Positions 33,212 through 42,129 of a stretch of 64,000 bases of DNA are shown here, piece after piece. Position 1 is the first letter of the stretch. Every line of letters starts with the position of its first letter. The notes below the pieces were generated by a model. That model ran no database searches, had not been told where the DNA came from, and saw only the letters and a list, made by a program, of their open reading frames with translations. Location of the stretch: NCBI RefSeq assembly GCF_021532315.1, contig NZ_JAKGAO010000012.1:62001-126000 (forward strand), given 5' to 3'. Source of the DNA: Paenibacillus tarimensis. Its GTDB lineage: Bacteria; Bacillota; Bacilli; Paenibacillales; Paenibacillaceae. A program made the translations under genes and the position numbers.

Positions 33212-34951
33212 ATGACTTTCAAAAAAGTAACGATTACATCTCTGTTAACTGTTATTCTAATTCTAATTCTAAATGACGTGATTTACTATTATTCGGTACG
33301 CAATTCCCTGAATGACAGTTTGGCCAGACGAATGATCTCCCTGTCCGAACAAATCAAGCTCAGTGTTGACCATGTCGAATATGCCTACTCCGTAACGGAC
33401 GAGCTGATGGCCGAGAAGCTCAGAGCGGCCAGTATCGCCATACAGAACAGTCTGCCGCCAGACTACAAAGATGTGGAGAATGAGCACCTGGTCAGGCTGC
33501 GCAACGAACTTGGGATCAGCGATATTGCGCTCTTTACCCCCAAAGGCGATGACATGGTGGTTGTACGCTCATCTGACCCGAAGGAGCTAAACATGGGCTC
33601 CAAGACATGGGGAGATTATTTTACCGCCTTTAACCAGCTGTGGAATCTCGAGCCTGTTACAGTCAAGTCGGGTCTGGCCATGAAGAATTTCTGGGCCGGC
33701 AAGCTCTCCGGTTCGGCTTCCAATCCAAGCTCACTGAAGAATAAATACGGATATTATTATGACGGCACAACTAATTATATCATCAATCCGTATATTGACA
33801 GCACTTATATTCAGCGCGTGGAAGCGAATGCCGGCGTGGATACCATCATCCAGAATACATTGTCCAAAAATCCCGAGCTTCTCGAAATAACAGGGTATAA
33901 TCCCCGGACATTCAGCTATGCGGATGATGACCCTAGATTATTCACCGAGACAGACGGCAAGCGGAACCCAAGATACTCCGAGCGTAAAATCGTCTTTGGC
34001 TCCTACAACTATCCTGATGAAGACGATATCAGGCATGTGGAGGCCGCCGCAGCGTCCGGCACAATCGTAACGGATACCGGTACCATTAACGGCCATAATG
34101 TTCTTAAAGTTTTTTACCCGGTTACGGAGGATATTGTCCAGTTTCCTTATGTCATCAGCCTCACCAGCAGTCTGGATGAAGTCAGCGGCGAGCTGAACAA
34201 GCAGCTTCTCTTCTTCATAGCTGTTATCGTTCTTGTTACACTCGTCAGTATAGTGGGCGTGTATATTATTTTCCGCTATATGAACCAGACAAAGAACGAG
34301 GTCGCTCAGGCCGTACAGGAAAACTATACGAATGAGATGAACAACCTGGTCGTCGCATTCCGAGGCCAGCATCACGATTTCAATAATCATCTGAACACCA
34401 TTAAAGCTTTCATGGATCTGGACCGTTACGCGAACGCCAAGCAGTACCTGGATGAGCTGGTCGGCGAAACCAAGCTTCTGCAAGATATGATTGAGGTAGG
34501 TCATCCGGCGATAGCATCCCTGCTGCATGCCAAGGTCACGCAAGCTATATCCAGAAAAATTCGTTTCACCTATGATTTTGAATCTGTCGGGAAGCTTGAT
34601 TTGGTGGGGATGAAATCTGTCGATATTGTGAAAATAATAGGCAATCTTGTCGACAATGCATTTGACGAAGTAAGCAAGCTGAATGCCGACAACCGCCGTG
34701 TACATGTTGCTTGCTACACCGATCAAGGCCGCATCAAGTTTAAGGTGTCCAATTCGCTTAGCAGACCTCTGAATAATGAAGAGCTGGAACGCATGTTTGA
34801 CAGCGGCTATAGCAGCAAGACAACCGGCGAACACAAGGGCCTGGGGCTTGCAATTGTGAAGGAAAGAGTCTTGACATACAGAGGCAACATTACAGTAACG
34901 ATAGAAGAAGACCAGATTATTTTCCACGTGGATCTACCGGCAGCCTCTTAG
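33212..34951 (+). CDS. Membrane sensor kinase of the SpoOB-type (CitS-like), orphan
   Basis: A 579-aa kinase. Two membrane segments (about residues 8-27 and 330-360) enclose a large extracellular sensor domain of some 300 residues. A GQHHDFNNHLNTIKAF phospho-acceptor box of the SpoOB kind, an N-box IIGNLVDNAFDEVSKL and a G-box KGLGLAIVKERV mark the catalytic part. Such kinases usually sense small acids or peptides together with a response regulator; none lies beside it here. ATG 33212 follows GGGGCGG; a GTG 12 bases earlier is too close to it. A strong terminator ends the unit. Confidence 0.88.
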   Translation: MTFKKVTITSLLTVILILILNDVIYYYSVRNSLNDSLARRMISLSEQIKLSVDHVEYAYSVTDELMAEKLRAASIAIQNSLPPDYKDVENEHLVRLRNELGISDIALFTPKGDDMVVVRSSDPKELNMGSKTWGDYFTAFNQLWNLEPVTVKSGLAMKNFWAGKLSGSASNPSSLKNKYGYYYDGTTNYIINPYIDSTYIQRVEANAGVDTIIQNTLSKNPELLEITGYNPRTFSYADDDPRLFTETDGKRNPRYSERKIVFGSYNYPDEDDIRHVEAAAASGTIVTDTGTINGHNVLKVFYPVTEDIVQFPYVISLTSSLDEVSGELNKQLLFFIAVIVLVTLVSIVGVYIIFRYMNQTKNEVAQAVQENYTNEMNNLVVAFRGQHHDFNNHLNTIKAFMDLDRYANAKQYLDELVGETKLLQDMIEVGHPAIASLLHAKVTQAISRKIRFTYDFESVGKLDLVGMKSVDIVKIIGNLVDNAFDEVSKLNADNRRVHVACYTDQGRIKFKVSNSLSRPLNNEELERMFDSGYSSKTTGEHKGLGLAIVKERVLTYRGNITVTIEEDQIIFHVDLPAAS

Positions 34952-34983
34952 GGGAACAAGTAGAATGGCCATGATGGATAAAC

Positions 34984-35024
34984 AAAGAGGGGTTGAGCCC
35001 ACCCAGGCTCAACCCCTCTTCTTA
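34984..35024. terminator. Bidirectional terminator between the kinase and the first beta-helix gene
   Basis: A 15-bp perfect stem (34985-34999 with 35006-35020) has a six-base loop. T residues follow on both strands, most strongly on the minus side (TTTGTTTAT). Confidence 0.85.
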
Positions 35025-35028
35025 TAAA

Positions 35029-36252
35029 CTATTCCCGCCACTCAATTCCGTACTCGAAGGCACCCAAATCAGGGAGATCGTTTGCCGCCAAACCTACCCG
35101 CGTACCTTTGTTCCGGTAATGGCTCTTTTCATTCAGGTACAGAAACTCTCTTGACTTTACATCCGTATTCTTGAACATTGCCTGGTCAAGTCCAAGGTTC
35201 CAGCTGTTATAGCTGTCGCTAACGTTATCGGCAAGCTTTACGCCACCGGTTCCCGCAGAGATTGAATTGCGGATCACATCATTATTCTCGAAGCGATAAT
35301 TATAGGCGTAAGACAATCTGCCCCTATTATTATTGTAAGCTGTCGTGTTCAACAGTGTGTTCCGCTTACTTGCCCCATTCCAGAGGAACCCGGTAGCATA
35401 GTTATTGTAAGCCAGCGAGGTCCGGACCGTTACGTTACCGCTCCATCCCCCTGCACCGTGGCCGCCAAGCTTGAAGCCGTTACCGTCTCCTTCGGGATAT
35501 GGCTTGCCGGAGGCATCAAAACCATTGTTGAACGCTTCACTCTTCGTGACCTGCGAGTCTCCGCCTCCCCAAAAATCCCAACCGTCATCCGAGTTGTTCC
35601 AAGCCTTGCAGCGATTGAAAATATTGCTGTGAGCGCCGGATTTGTTAGCAAACCCGTCCGCATGCTCTCCGCCTGTCTTCGCATCATAATTAAAATACGA
35701 GTTCACGGCATTAATATAATTATTATAAGCACCGGATTCGATTTGAAGCCCTGTGCCGCCGTTGTGGTGGGTATCGAGCGACTCGATCCGGATGTCGTGC
35801 GACTTGTTTTGAATACTGATACCAATTCCAGGAGCTTTGGTAACATTAATCTTGGACACAGTCCAGTAAGCCACGTTGTCGAACCGGAGGGCTTTCGTAC
35901 CCTCATCTCCGTTATTCGTGTTGGAAGCATCGACGATAACCCGCTCGTTACCATAATTGCGCAGTGTGATCCGCTGTGATGCTGTCCCGCTTACGGTCGG
36001 ACTAACAGTTCTCTCGAGCCTGTGTGTACCGCCACGAACATATATCGTATCACCCGGTTTAACGAGCTTAACGGCTCTATTAATCGTAGCCAGCGGTCTG
36101 TTAACGGATAACCCGTCATTCTTGTCATTGCCGTTAACAGACACATAATAGGATTTGCCAGCACCATAAGTTATGGTTGGCATGGACATCAAGGCGGCTG
36201 CCAGCAGGAGCACGCCGATTACAAAACGGTTACTTGTCCTTCTCATTTGCAT
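35029..36252 (-). CDS. Secreted right-handed beta-helix protein, PL9 pectate-lyase-like (copy 1)
   Basis: A 407-aa exported protein with a signal peptide (FVIGVLLLAAALMSMPTITY). The mature protein begins YYVSVNGNDKNDG, then PGDTIYVRGGTHRLERTV and repeats of beta-helix rungs (GIGISIQNKSHDIRIESLDT). The catalytic-face segments HADGFANK, RCKAWNNSDDGWDFWGG and NGFKLGG are those of family 9 polysaccharide lyases, which cut pectate by beta-elimination using a Lys and calcium. The end reads LPDLGAFEYG. ATG 36252 has a weak site. It is the last of three tandem copies. Confidence 0.85.
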   Translation of the reverse strand: MQMRRTSNRFVIGVLLLAAALMSMPTITYGAGKSYYVSVNGNDKNDGLSVNRPLATINRAVKLVKPGDTIYVRGGTHRLERTVSPTVSGTASQRITLRNYGNERVIVDASNTNNGDEGTKALRFDNVAYWTVSKINVTKAPGIGISIQNKSHDIRIESLDTHHNGGTGLQIESGAYNNYINAVNSYFNYDAKTGGEHADGFANKSGAHSNIFNRCKAWNNSDDGWDFWGGGDSQVTKSEAFNNGFDASGKPYPEGDGNGFKLGGHGAGGWSGNVTVRTSLAYNNYATGFLWNGASKRNTLLNTTAYNNNRGRLSYAYNYRFENNDVIRNSISAGTGGVKLADNVSDSYNSWNLGLDQAMFKNTDVKSREFLYLNEKSHYRNKGTRVGLAANDLPDLGAFEYGIEWRE

Positions 36253-36498
36253 TAGTACTGCGTATACCTCTCTTTCTCCTGAATGATGCTTTCTGCTAGC
36301 ATTCTATCAGTTGAATTGTGAAATGTACATCGAATGAGATGACTTTAATAAACATTTAAAGTTTTGCTAAAGATCTTTCATTTTCTCTAGAATGCTTTGT
36401 TTTTCTCGATTTTTCTAGGATTCCACTTCTAATTATCGTGACGAATGTTGCAATTTCCAGATGAAAAATGGTTCAAAAGGATCACATCCGGGTAATTA

Positions 36499-37770
36499 CT
36501 ACCGCCATTCTGCCCCGAATTCGAACGCTCCAAGATCAGGTGCCTTATTCGTGTAAGCCATACCAACTTGTACACCCTTATCAATTAGAGGACTGCTGGA
36601 TATTAAATAAAGGAAATTTTTGGATTTTGGATCAATGCTCGCAAAACTATTGCCTGCCAGCCCGAGATTCCAGCTGTTGGAAGATTGATTCACATTATCC
36701 GCCAGCCTGACGCCTCCTGTTCCGGCCGAAACGCTGTTGCGGATTACATCGCCATTCTCAAACCGGTAATTATAAGCATAGGACAGCTTCCCGCGGTTGT
36801 TATTATAGGCGGTAGTGTTATACAGCATATTTTTCATGGTCGCATTATTCCATAGAAAACCGCTGCCGTAATTATTGTAAGCCGCCGAGTTTCTCACCGT
36901 ATTGCTGCCGCTCCAGCCGCCTGCACTCTGGCCCCCAAGCTTAAAGCCCGTGCCATCACCCTCCGGATAATGGACACCGCTGGCATTATAGCCATTGTTG
37001 AACGCTTCACTCTTCGAGATCTGTGAATATCCGCCGCCCCAGAAATCCCAGCCGTCATCCGAATTATTCCAGGCTTTGCAGCGGTTGAATGTATTATTGC
37101 GGGCACCGGCTTTATTGGCAAAACCGTCGGCATGCTCACCATATGGCGGGTCGTAGTTAAGATAGGAATTCACGGCATTAATATAGTTGTTGTAAGCGTT
37201 GGTTTCCAGCTGCATGCCGGTCCCGCCATTGGAATAGATATCAAGAGAATCAATCCGGTTGTCATGCGCTCCGTTTTGAATACTAATGCCGATACCCGGC
37301 GATTTTGTCACATGAATCTTGGAGATTGTCCAATAGGAGACGCCGCTTAACCGGATTGCTTTCGTACCCGCTCTGCCTCCATTCGCGCCTGCTGCATCCA
37401 CGACTACCCGTTCACCGCCATAGCTTCTTAGCGTAATTCTGCTTGCAGCTGTACCGCTGACAGTAGGATCAATGGTCTTAGTCAGCCTGTACGTTCCGCT
37501 CCGCACATAGATCGTATCACCAGGTTTTACAAGGCTGACCGCCTTATTGATGGTGAGCAGCGGATAAGACAAGGATTTCCCACTATTCGAGTCACTGCCG
37601 GCTGTACTGACATAGTAGCTCACCCCGCTGCCATGTGAGACCTGCGGGTATAGAGCGGCGGCCAGTACGAGAGCGAGCATGGCAAGCAGAACTTTTACGG
37701 CAGCCGGATTGGAAGTGTTAGCAGCAATAATAGCGGGCGAATTTTGGTACAAGCGTTTCAACCCTTTCAT
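36499..37770 (-). CDS. Secreted right-handed beta-helix protein, PL9 pectate-lyase-like (copy 2)
   Basis: The middle member of three related genes, 423 aa. After a hydrophobic secretion segment (VKVLLAMLALVLAAALYP) it shares the start YYVSTAGSDSNSG, the segment PGDTIYVRSGTYRLTKTI and the catalytic face (HADGFANK, RCKAWNNSDDGWDFWGG, GTGFKLGG) with its neighbours, and ends APDLGAFEFGAEWR. The lengths differ mainly in the first 40 residues. The start is weakly supported: no clear ribosome binding site lies in front of ATG 37770, and a TTG a few codons later follows GAAAGGG. Probably one transcript with copy 3, only 45 bases upstream. Confidence 0.85.
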   Translation of the reverse strand: MKGLKRLYQNSPAIIAANTSNPAAVKVLLAMLALVLAAALYPQVSHGSGVSYYVSTAGSDSNSGKSLSYPLLTINKAVSLVKPGDTIYVRSGTYRLTKTIDPTVSGTAASRITLRSYGGERVVVDAAGANGGRAGTKAIRLSGVSYWTISKIHVTKSPGIGISIQNGAHDNRIDSLDIYSNGGTGMQLETNAYNNYINAVNSYLNYDPPYGEHADGFANKAGARNNTFNRCKAWNNSDDGWDFWGGGYSQISKSEAFNNGYNASGVHYPEGDGTGFKLGGQSAGGWSGSNTVRNSAAYNNYGSGFLWNNATMKNMLYNTTAYNNNRGKLSYAYNYRFENGDVIRNSVSAGTGGVRLADNVNQSSNSWNLGLAGNSFASIDPKSKNFLYLISSSPLIDKGVQVGMAYTNKAPDLGAFEFGAEWR

Positions 37771-37815
37771 TTTGTTTAATATTAGATAGTGATTGTTTTT
37801 AAAAGAAGCGGAATG

Positions 37816-39045
37816 TTAGCGCCATTCCTCTCCGTATTCAAATGCGCCAAGGTCAGGAGCATTCCCGGAGAAGGTTAAGCCGACATTAGTGCCAACACCA
37901 ATGTATGGACTGTTGGCCGTCAGGTAGAGAAAGTTCTTGGTACCCGGAGTCGTGCTTGCAAAGACAGGGTCCGGCAGCCCAAGGTTCCAGTTATTATGGC
38001 TATGATCAACTGTATCAGCCAGACGAACACCGCCCGTGCCTGCTGATATAGAATTTCGGATAATATCGTCATTGCCAAACCGGAAGTTATACGCGTAGCT
38101 GAAATTACCCCGGTTATTGTTGTAGGCTGTTGAGTTGTAAACCATGTTCTTAAGGCTCGCATTATTCCAGTCGAATCCGTTAGCCAGATTGTCATATGCA
38201 ACAGAAGTCCGTATGGTGTTGTTGCCGCTCCAGCCTCCGGCACTGTGACCGCCGAGCTTGAATCCATTACCATCTCCGTTTGGATACGGGTTCCCATTCG
38301 CATCCATACCGTTACGGAACGCCTCGCTCTTCGTGATCTGCGATTGTCCTCCGCCCCAGAAATCCCAGCCGTCATCCGAGTTGTTCCAAGCCTTACAGCG
38401 GTTGAACGTGTTACGAATGGAGCCCGCTTTCACTGCAAAACCATCCGCATGCTCCCCGCCTGTCGGTTCATCGTAGTTGAAGTAAGAGTTCACGCCATTG
38501 ATGTAATTATCATAGGAGAAATTCTCAATGCTAAGCCCTGTTCCGCCGTTATTGTAAATATTAAGATCTTCAAAGCGAATATTGTTTGCGTAGTTCAGAA
38601 TGCCGATACCCATTCCCGGCGAACGGGTTACATTGATTTTAGATATCGTCCAATAAGCAATGTTATCCATTCGGATTACTTTACTGCCGGCCTTGCCTTC
38701 ATTCACATTAGAGCCGTCGATGATTACTTTCTCACTGCCATAGTTCCGCAATGTTATGCGTGCTGCAGCCGTCCCGCTAACCGTTGGATTAATCGTTTTG
38801 GTCGGCTTGTACGTTCCGCCCCGGACAAATATCGTGTCACCTGCCTTAACGACAGATACAGCCTTATTAATTGTCGCAAAAGGTGTTTCCAGGCTGGTGC
38901 CGCTATTGCTGTCATCGCCATTCAAGGCTACATAATATAATGTTGGATTACCGTAGGTTTCATTGGGAATAACCGTAATGCCCAGCACGAGGAGCAGAAT
39001 GGCCGTAACTACGTTCATTTGAGCTTTTCTTCTTCTTTTTGACAT
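37816..39045 (-). CDS. Secreted right-handed beta-helix protein, PL9 pectate-lyase-like (copy 3)
   Basis: The first transcribed copy, about 409 aa. ATG 39045 follows GAGGTG with good spacing and gives a signal peptide (MNVVTAILLLVLGITVIP). The rest tracks the other copies: YYVALNGDDSNSG, PGMGIGILNYANNIRFEDLN, HADGFAVK, RCKAWNNSDDGWDFWGG and NGFKLGG. It may use a slightly different rung composition (NPYPNGDGNG). All three are transcribed together on the minus strand, and the nearest genes upstream belong to the TRAP system. Whether they digest pectate, rhamnogalacturonan or another polyuronide is not known. Confidence 0.85.
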   Translation of the reverse strand: MSKRRRKAQMNVVTAILLLVLGITVIPNETYGNPTLYYVALNGDDSNSGTSLETPFATINKAVSVVKAGDTIFVRGGTYKPTKTINPTVSGTAAARITLRNYGSEKVIIDGSNVNEGKAGSKVIRMDNIAYWTISKINVTRSPGMGIGILNYANNIRFEDLNIYNNGGTGLSIENFSYDNYINGVNSYFNYDEPTGGEHADGFAVKAGSIRNTFNRCKAWNNSDDGWDFWGGGQSQITKSEAFRNGMDANGNPYPNGDGNGFKLGGHSAGGWSGNNTIRTSVAYDNLANGFDWNNASLKNMVYNSTAYNNNRGNFSYAYNFRFGNDDIIRNSISAGTGGVRLADTVDHSHNNWNLGLPDPVFASTTPGTKNFLYLTANSPYIGVGTNVGLTFSGNAPDLGAFEYGEEWR

Positions 39046-39262
39046 TTTACGCACCTCATCGTTTTTGAGCCGATCCCAGCCGGCCGAATTGTTTAGCACT
39101 CAAGCAGAATGTTTCTGTGGTTAATCATAAAGCGCAACCATTAGATAATTATAAGTATGAAGTTAGATTAAAACTTGGAAGTGTAGGTAACCATTCCTGA
39201 TGTATTGGTTCATAATCCCATGATGTGTCACCCTCCCTGACCGCCTCCGCCATAATTTAGAC
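39046..39262. other. Spacer upstream of beta-helix copy 3
   Basis: The first part of the 348-base gap 39046-39393. It is AT-rich and should carry the promoter of the beta-helix genes, but I cannot find a good -35/-10 pair or a cre site. The rest of the gap is the terminator of the TRAP genes. Confidence 0.4.
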
Positions 39263-39336
39263 ACAAAAAAGCATCTTCATGAGACTATATCGGAAGAGTC
39301 ATAGACTTTCCGAATATGTCGAATCATGTAGATGCT
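39263..39336 (-). terminator. Long hairpin terminator of the TRAP operon
   Basis: On the minus strand AGCATCTACATGA pairs with TCATGAAGATGCT at the base, with a second paired block (ATTCGGAA/TTCCGATA) above, followed by TTTTTTGTGTC. Confidence 0.8.
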
Positions 39337-39393
39337 AAATTGGTTAATATGTCCTGTATAGTAGGTTTCAAGGGTCTATTACCAAGTATTTCT

Positions 39394-41511
39394 TTAGACA
39401 CTTGTATTTTTATAGTATAAACCATGGGTCCTATTCTTTTTGCGTTTATGGAAACTAATTCCGGTTAGGGCGAGCAGCAGTACAACCCCGATCAGGTCGG
39501 TTATCCAGCTGCCGTGAATTAACACAAGTGCGGCTATAAACGAGACAAGGCGCTCAAGCTTGTTCATTCGTTCCAGTAACCAGCCTTGAATGCAGGCGGC
39601 AAGCGCAATAATTCCCACGAGGGCTGTGAGGATGTTAAGAGCAATTGTCCCGATTCCCGCCTCCGGATTTAATAGAAGCAGATTAGGATTGGTCGCGAAA
39701 GCAAAGGGAAGGAGCAGCGCGGCCGAGTCGAATTTAAACCCCTGGACACCTGTACGGATAGGATCGGCCTTCGCAATACCTGCCGTAGCATATGCCGGGA
39801 GGTTGATCGGAGGCGTATCGTCAGCGAGAATGCCGTAGTACAGAACAAACAAATGTGCTGACAGGACTGGCATATCCAGCCTGATAAGAGCAGGAGCGAC
39901 CATAGCCGCCAGAATAACATAGGTTGCAGTGGTGGGAAGGCCGAGCCCCAGTATGAGACAAGCGATCACTGTCAGCACAAGTGCCGCATAAAGCTGGATC
40001 TCATCGGTATAAGCAGCAGCAAAAGGCGGCACAAGTCCTGCTATATCCTGAGAGAAGCTTATAATGAGCTGCGGAAGCTTGCTTGAGAATCCTGTAAGGT
40101 TAACCACACCAATCAATATGCCCGCTGTTGCACAAGCCACAATAACAGCCAGCGCATTCCTTGCGGCAAGCTCAAGTCCGGCGATAAGCTCCTTATAGCC
40201 GAATTTGACCGGATCAGCCCAGCTTCCAGCCCGCCTCTGCAGCAGCGCAAACAGTAAGGCAACCGCCGATCCGATAACGATCATAACCGTTATCTCCATC
40301 TGCCAGCCAAGCAGCCAATGAAGCGTATAGGCTGCTGCTGCCAGTATACCGGCTAACATCAGCCCAACAGGCAGCCTGCTTCGAAATTGATGGGCTAAGT
40401 AAGCGATGACGAGCAGGATGACGGTTGCGTAGAATGCTGCATTGCCCACCGTTTTGCCCTCCGCCAGCAGCCAGACCAGGACAATGACAGGCACAATTAG
40501 ATAACCTTGGCGCAGTAAAGTCCTTCGTCCCGAAGCGAGCTCCTCCTTCTTCAGACCGAGGATACCGCCTCTGGAAGCTTCGAAGTGAACCATAACGAGA
40601 ATAGCTATGTAACTCAGTATGGCGGGAATAAAGGCGCTTCGAATGATTTCCGCGTAGGAATGCCCGGTATATTCAATCATCAAGAACGCTGCTGCGCCCA
40701 TGATCGGAGGCAGAAGCTGCCCGCTCGATGATGCGGCGACCTCAATGCCCCCTGCAACATGCGGCTTGAAGCCAACCTTCTTCATAAGCGGGATCGTAAA
40801 TGTTCCGGTTGTCACGGCATTGGCCGTAGAGCTGCCTGATATAGAGCCCAGCATGCCGCTGGCCACAACGGCTGCCTTGGCCGGACCGCCCCTATAGCGG
40901 CCAAAAGCCCTGAGAGCCAGGTCTATAAACATGCGTCCTGCCCCCGTTGCCTCCAGGACAGCACCGAACAGAATAAAGATGAACACATAGTTGGCTGATA
41001 CCGACAGCGGCGTTCCGAAAATGCCGCTCGTCGTAAATGACATCTCATAGAAGAAACGCTCGAGCTCTGCTCTGCTGTGCCCGAACGGATATACTAAATA
41101 TTCACCCAGGAAGAAGTAGGCGATAAATACACCTGCAATGATGACGAGCGGCAATCCTACCACCCTTCTCGTTGCCTCAAGCAGCAGCAGAACCAGCAGC
41201 ACCGCTGCAGTGTAGTCCAAGCTGTCCATTCGTGCGCTAATGATACTGGCCGACTGCAGATTGATGAATACGTATAAGCCGACGGCTGCCGATGTAATCG
41301 CCAGAGCAGTGTCCAGCCATTGGGACCAGCTGTGCCTGCCGCTAGTCGGATATAGAAGGTACACCAGGCACAGTCCCGCGGTCAGATGGATGACCAGATG
41401 CGAACGTGTACCGACTCCCGGGAAGTATCCAAACCCAGCCGTGTAAAAATGATAGACGGACAGCAGCACACACAGCACCATGCCCGTCCCAAGCATCAGC
41501 CGCTTATTCAT
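39394..41511 (-). CDS. TRAP transporter fused permease (4TM+12TM), TAXI type
   Basis: A 705-aa multi-spanning membrane protein with 16 or more helices. The C-terminal two thirds has the DctM signature around GSISGSSTANAVTTGTF and PIMGAAAFLMIEYTG, and LILGLGLPTTATYVILAAM; the N-terminal helices replace the small DctQ subunit. The DctM family uses a sodium or proton gradient, working with an extracellular binding protein. ATG 41511 follows GGAGGGAG. It lies downstream of the DUF1850 and TAXI genes on the same strand and ends in a long terminator. Substrate unknown. Confidence 0.92.
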   Translation of the reverse strand: MNKRLMLGTGMVLCVLLSVYHFYTAGFGYFPGVGTRSHLVIHLTAGLCLVYLLYPTSGRHSWSQWLDTALAITSAAVGLYVFINLQSASIISARMDSLDYTAAVLLVLLLLEATRRVVGLPLVIIAGVFIAYFFLGEYLVYPFGHSRAELERFFYEMSFTTSGIFGTPLSVSANYVFIFILFGAVLEATGAGRMFIDLALRAFGRYRGGPAKAAVVASGMLGSISGSSTANAVTTGTFTIPLMKKVGFKPHVAGGIEVAASSSGQLLPPIMGAAAFLMIEYTGHSYAEIIRSAFIPAILSYIAILVMVHFEASRGGILGLKKEELASGRRTLLRQGYLIVPVIVLVWLLAEGKTVGNAAFYATVILLVIAYLAHQFRSRLPVGLMLAGILAAAAYTLHWLLGWQMEITVMIVIGSAVALLFALLQRRAGSWADPVKFGYKELIAGLELAARNALAVIVACATAGILIGVVNLTGFSSKLPQLIISFSQDIAGLVPPFAAAYTDEIQLYAALVLTVIACLILGLGLPTTATYVILAAMVAPALIRLDMPVLSAHLFVLYYGILADDTPPINLPAYATAGIAKADPIRTGVQGFKFDSAALLLPFAFATNPNLLLLNPEAGIGTIALNILTALVGIIALAACIQGWLLERMNKLERLVSFIAALVLIHGSWITDLIGVVLLLALTGISFHKRKKNRTHGLYYKNTSV

Positions 41512-41547
41512 CGCATGCTCCCTCCCTTAATCCCCAAGCGGGATCTG

Positions 41548-42129
41548 TCAGATGCCGAGCAGTTCTTTCCACCTTGCCGGACTGTTGATCCGAAGAATGA
41601 GATGTGTACGGGCATAGGGCGGCTCATGAAGACGAACGCTTTTCTCCCGGATATGCAGCGTAAAGGGGTGCAAGTAAGAAGGCTGCATATGAAGCTCGCC
41701 CACAGGCTCATACAGATTTTTCATCGTATAATATCCCCCCGCGAGCTCTGTATCGCCCTTGGAGGTGTAGGGAAGCCCCGCGCCAAATGACCGTGTCCTA
41801 CTCTCAACCGCTACCAGGCCCAATGCCTGATCAGCAGTAAAATATTCGATTACCGGCGACAGCTCTACGGAATGGATATACCGGTAATACAGCTTTTCGC
41901 CTTCCTGGATGGAGGTTTGCCAGAGCACCTCGCCTGTTGAAGCTTTGACAATTTCCAGCATACAGCTGGAGCCCGGCTGCATTCCCCATCTGGCAGTTAA
42001 TACTGCTGCTGTCAAGAGAGCGATAACAGCCGTTATTCTTAAGGGAGTAAAGAGGGCATTGCCGCTCCGCAATCCCCTCTCCCCTTCCTGCCTGTGAGCA
42101 AGCCGGCTGTTCATGTCATTTCGTTTCAT
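41548..42129 (-). CDS. DUF1850 protein associated with TAXI-TRAP transporter
   Basis: A protein of about 193 aa. One membrane segment near the N-terminus (ITAVIALLTAAVLTARWGM) is followed by a beta-rich outer domain with EVLWQTSIQEGEKLYYRYIH, then SVELSPVIEYF and GAGLPYTSKG. DUF1850 genes regularly sit between TAXI binding protein and fused permease genes, so a role in that transporter is likely but not proved. The start is unsure: ATG 42129 overlaps the TAXI stop by 14 bases, ATG 42114 lies just after it; neither has a strong ribosome binding site, which suggests coupled translation. Confidence 0.8.
   Translation of the reverse strand: MKRNDMNSRLAHRQEGERGLRSGNALFTPLRITAVIALLTAAVLTARWGMQPGSSCMLEIVKASTGEVLWQTSIQEGEKLYYRYIHSVELSPVIEYFTADQALGLVAVESRTRSFGAGLPYTSKGDTELAGGYYTMKNLYEPVGELHMQPSYLHPFTLHIREKSVRLHEPPYARTHLILRINSPARWKELLGI

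Noticed and set aside
33938-34927. 329-codon minus-strand frame opposite the SpoOB-type kinase
   Set aside because: The kinase on the other strand has clear catalytic motifs throughout; the antisense frame has no recognisable domain and no start signal.
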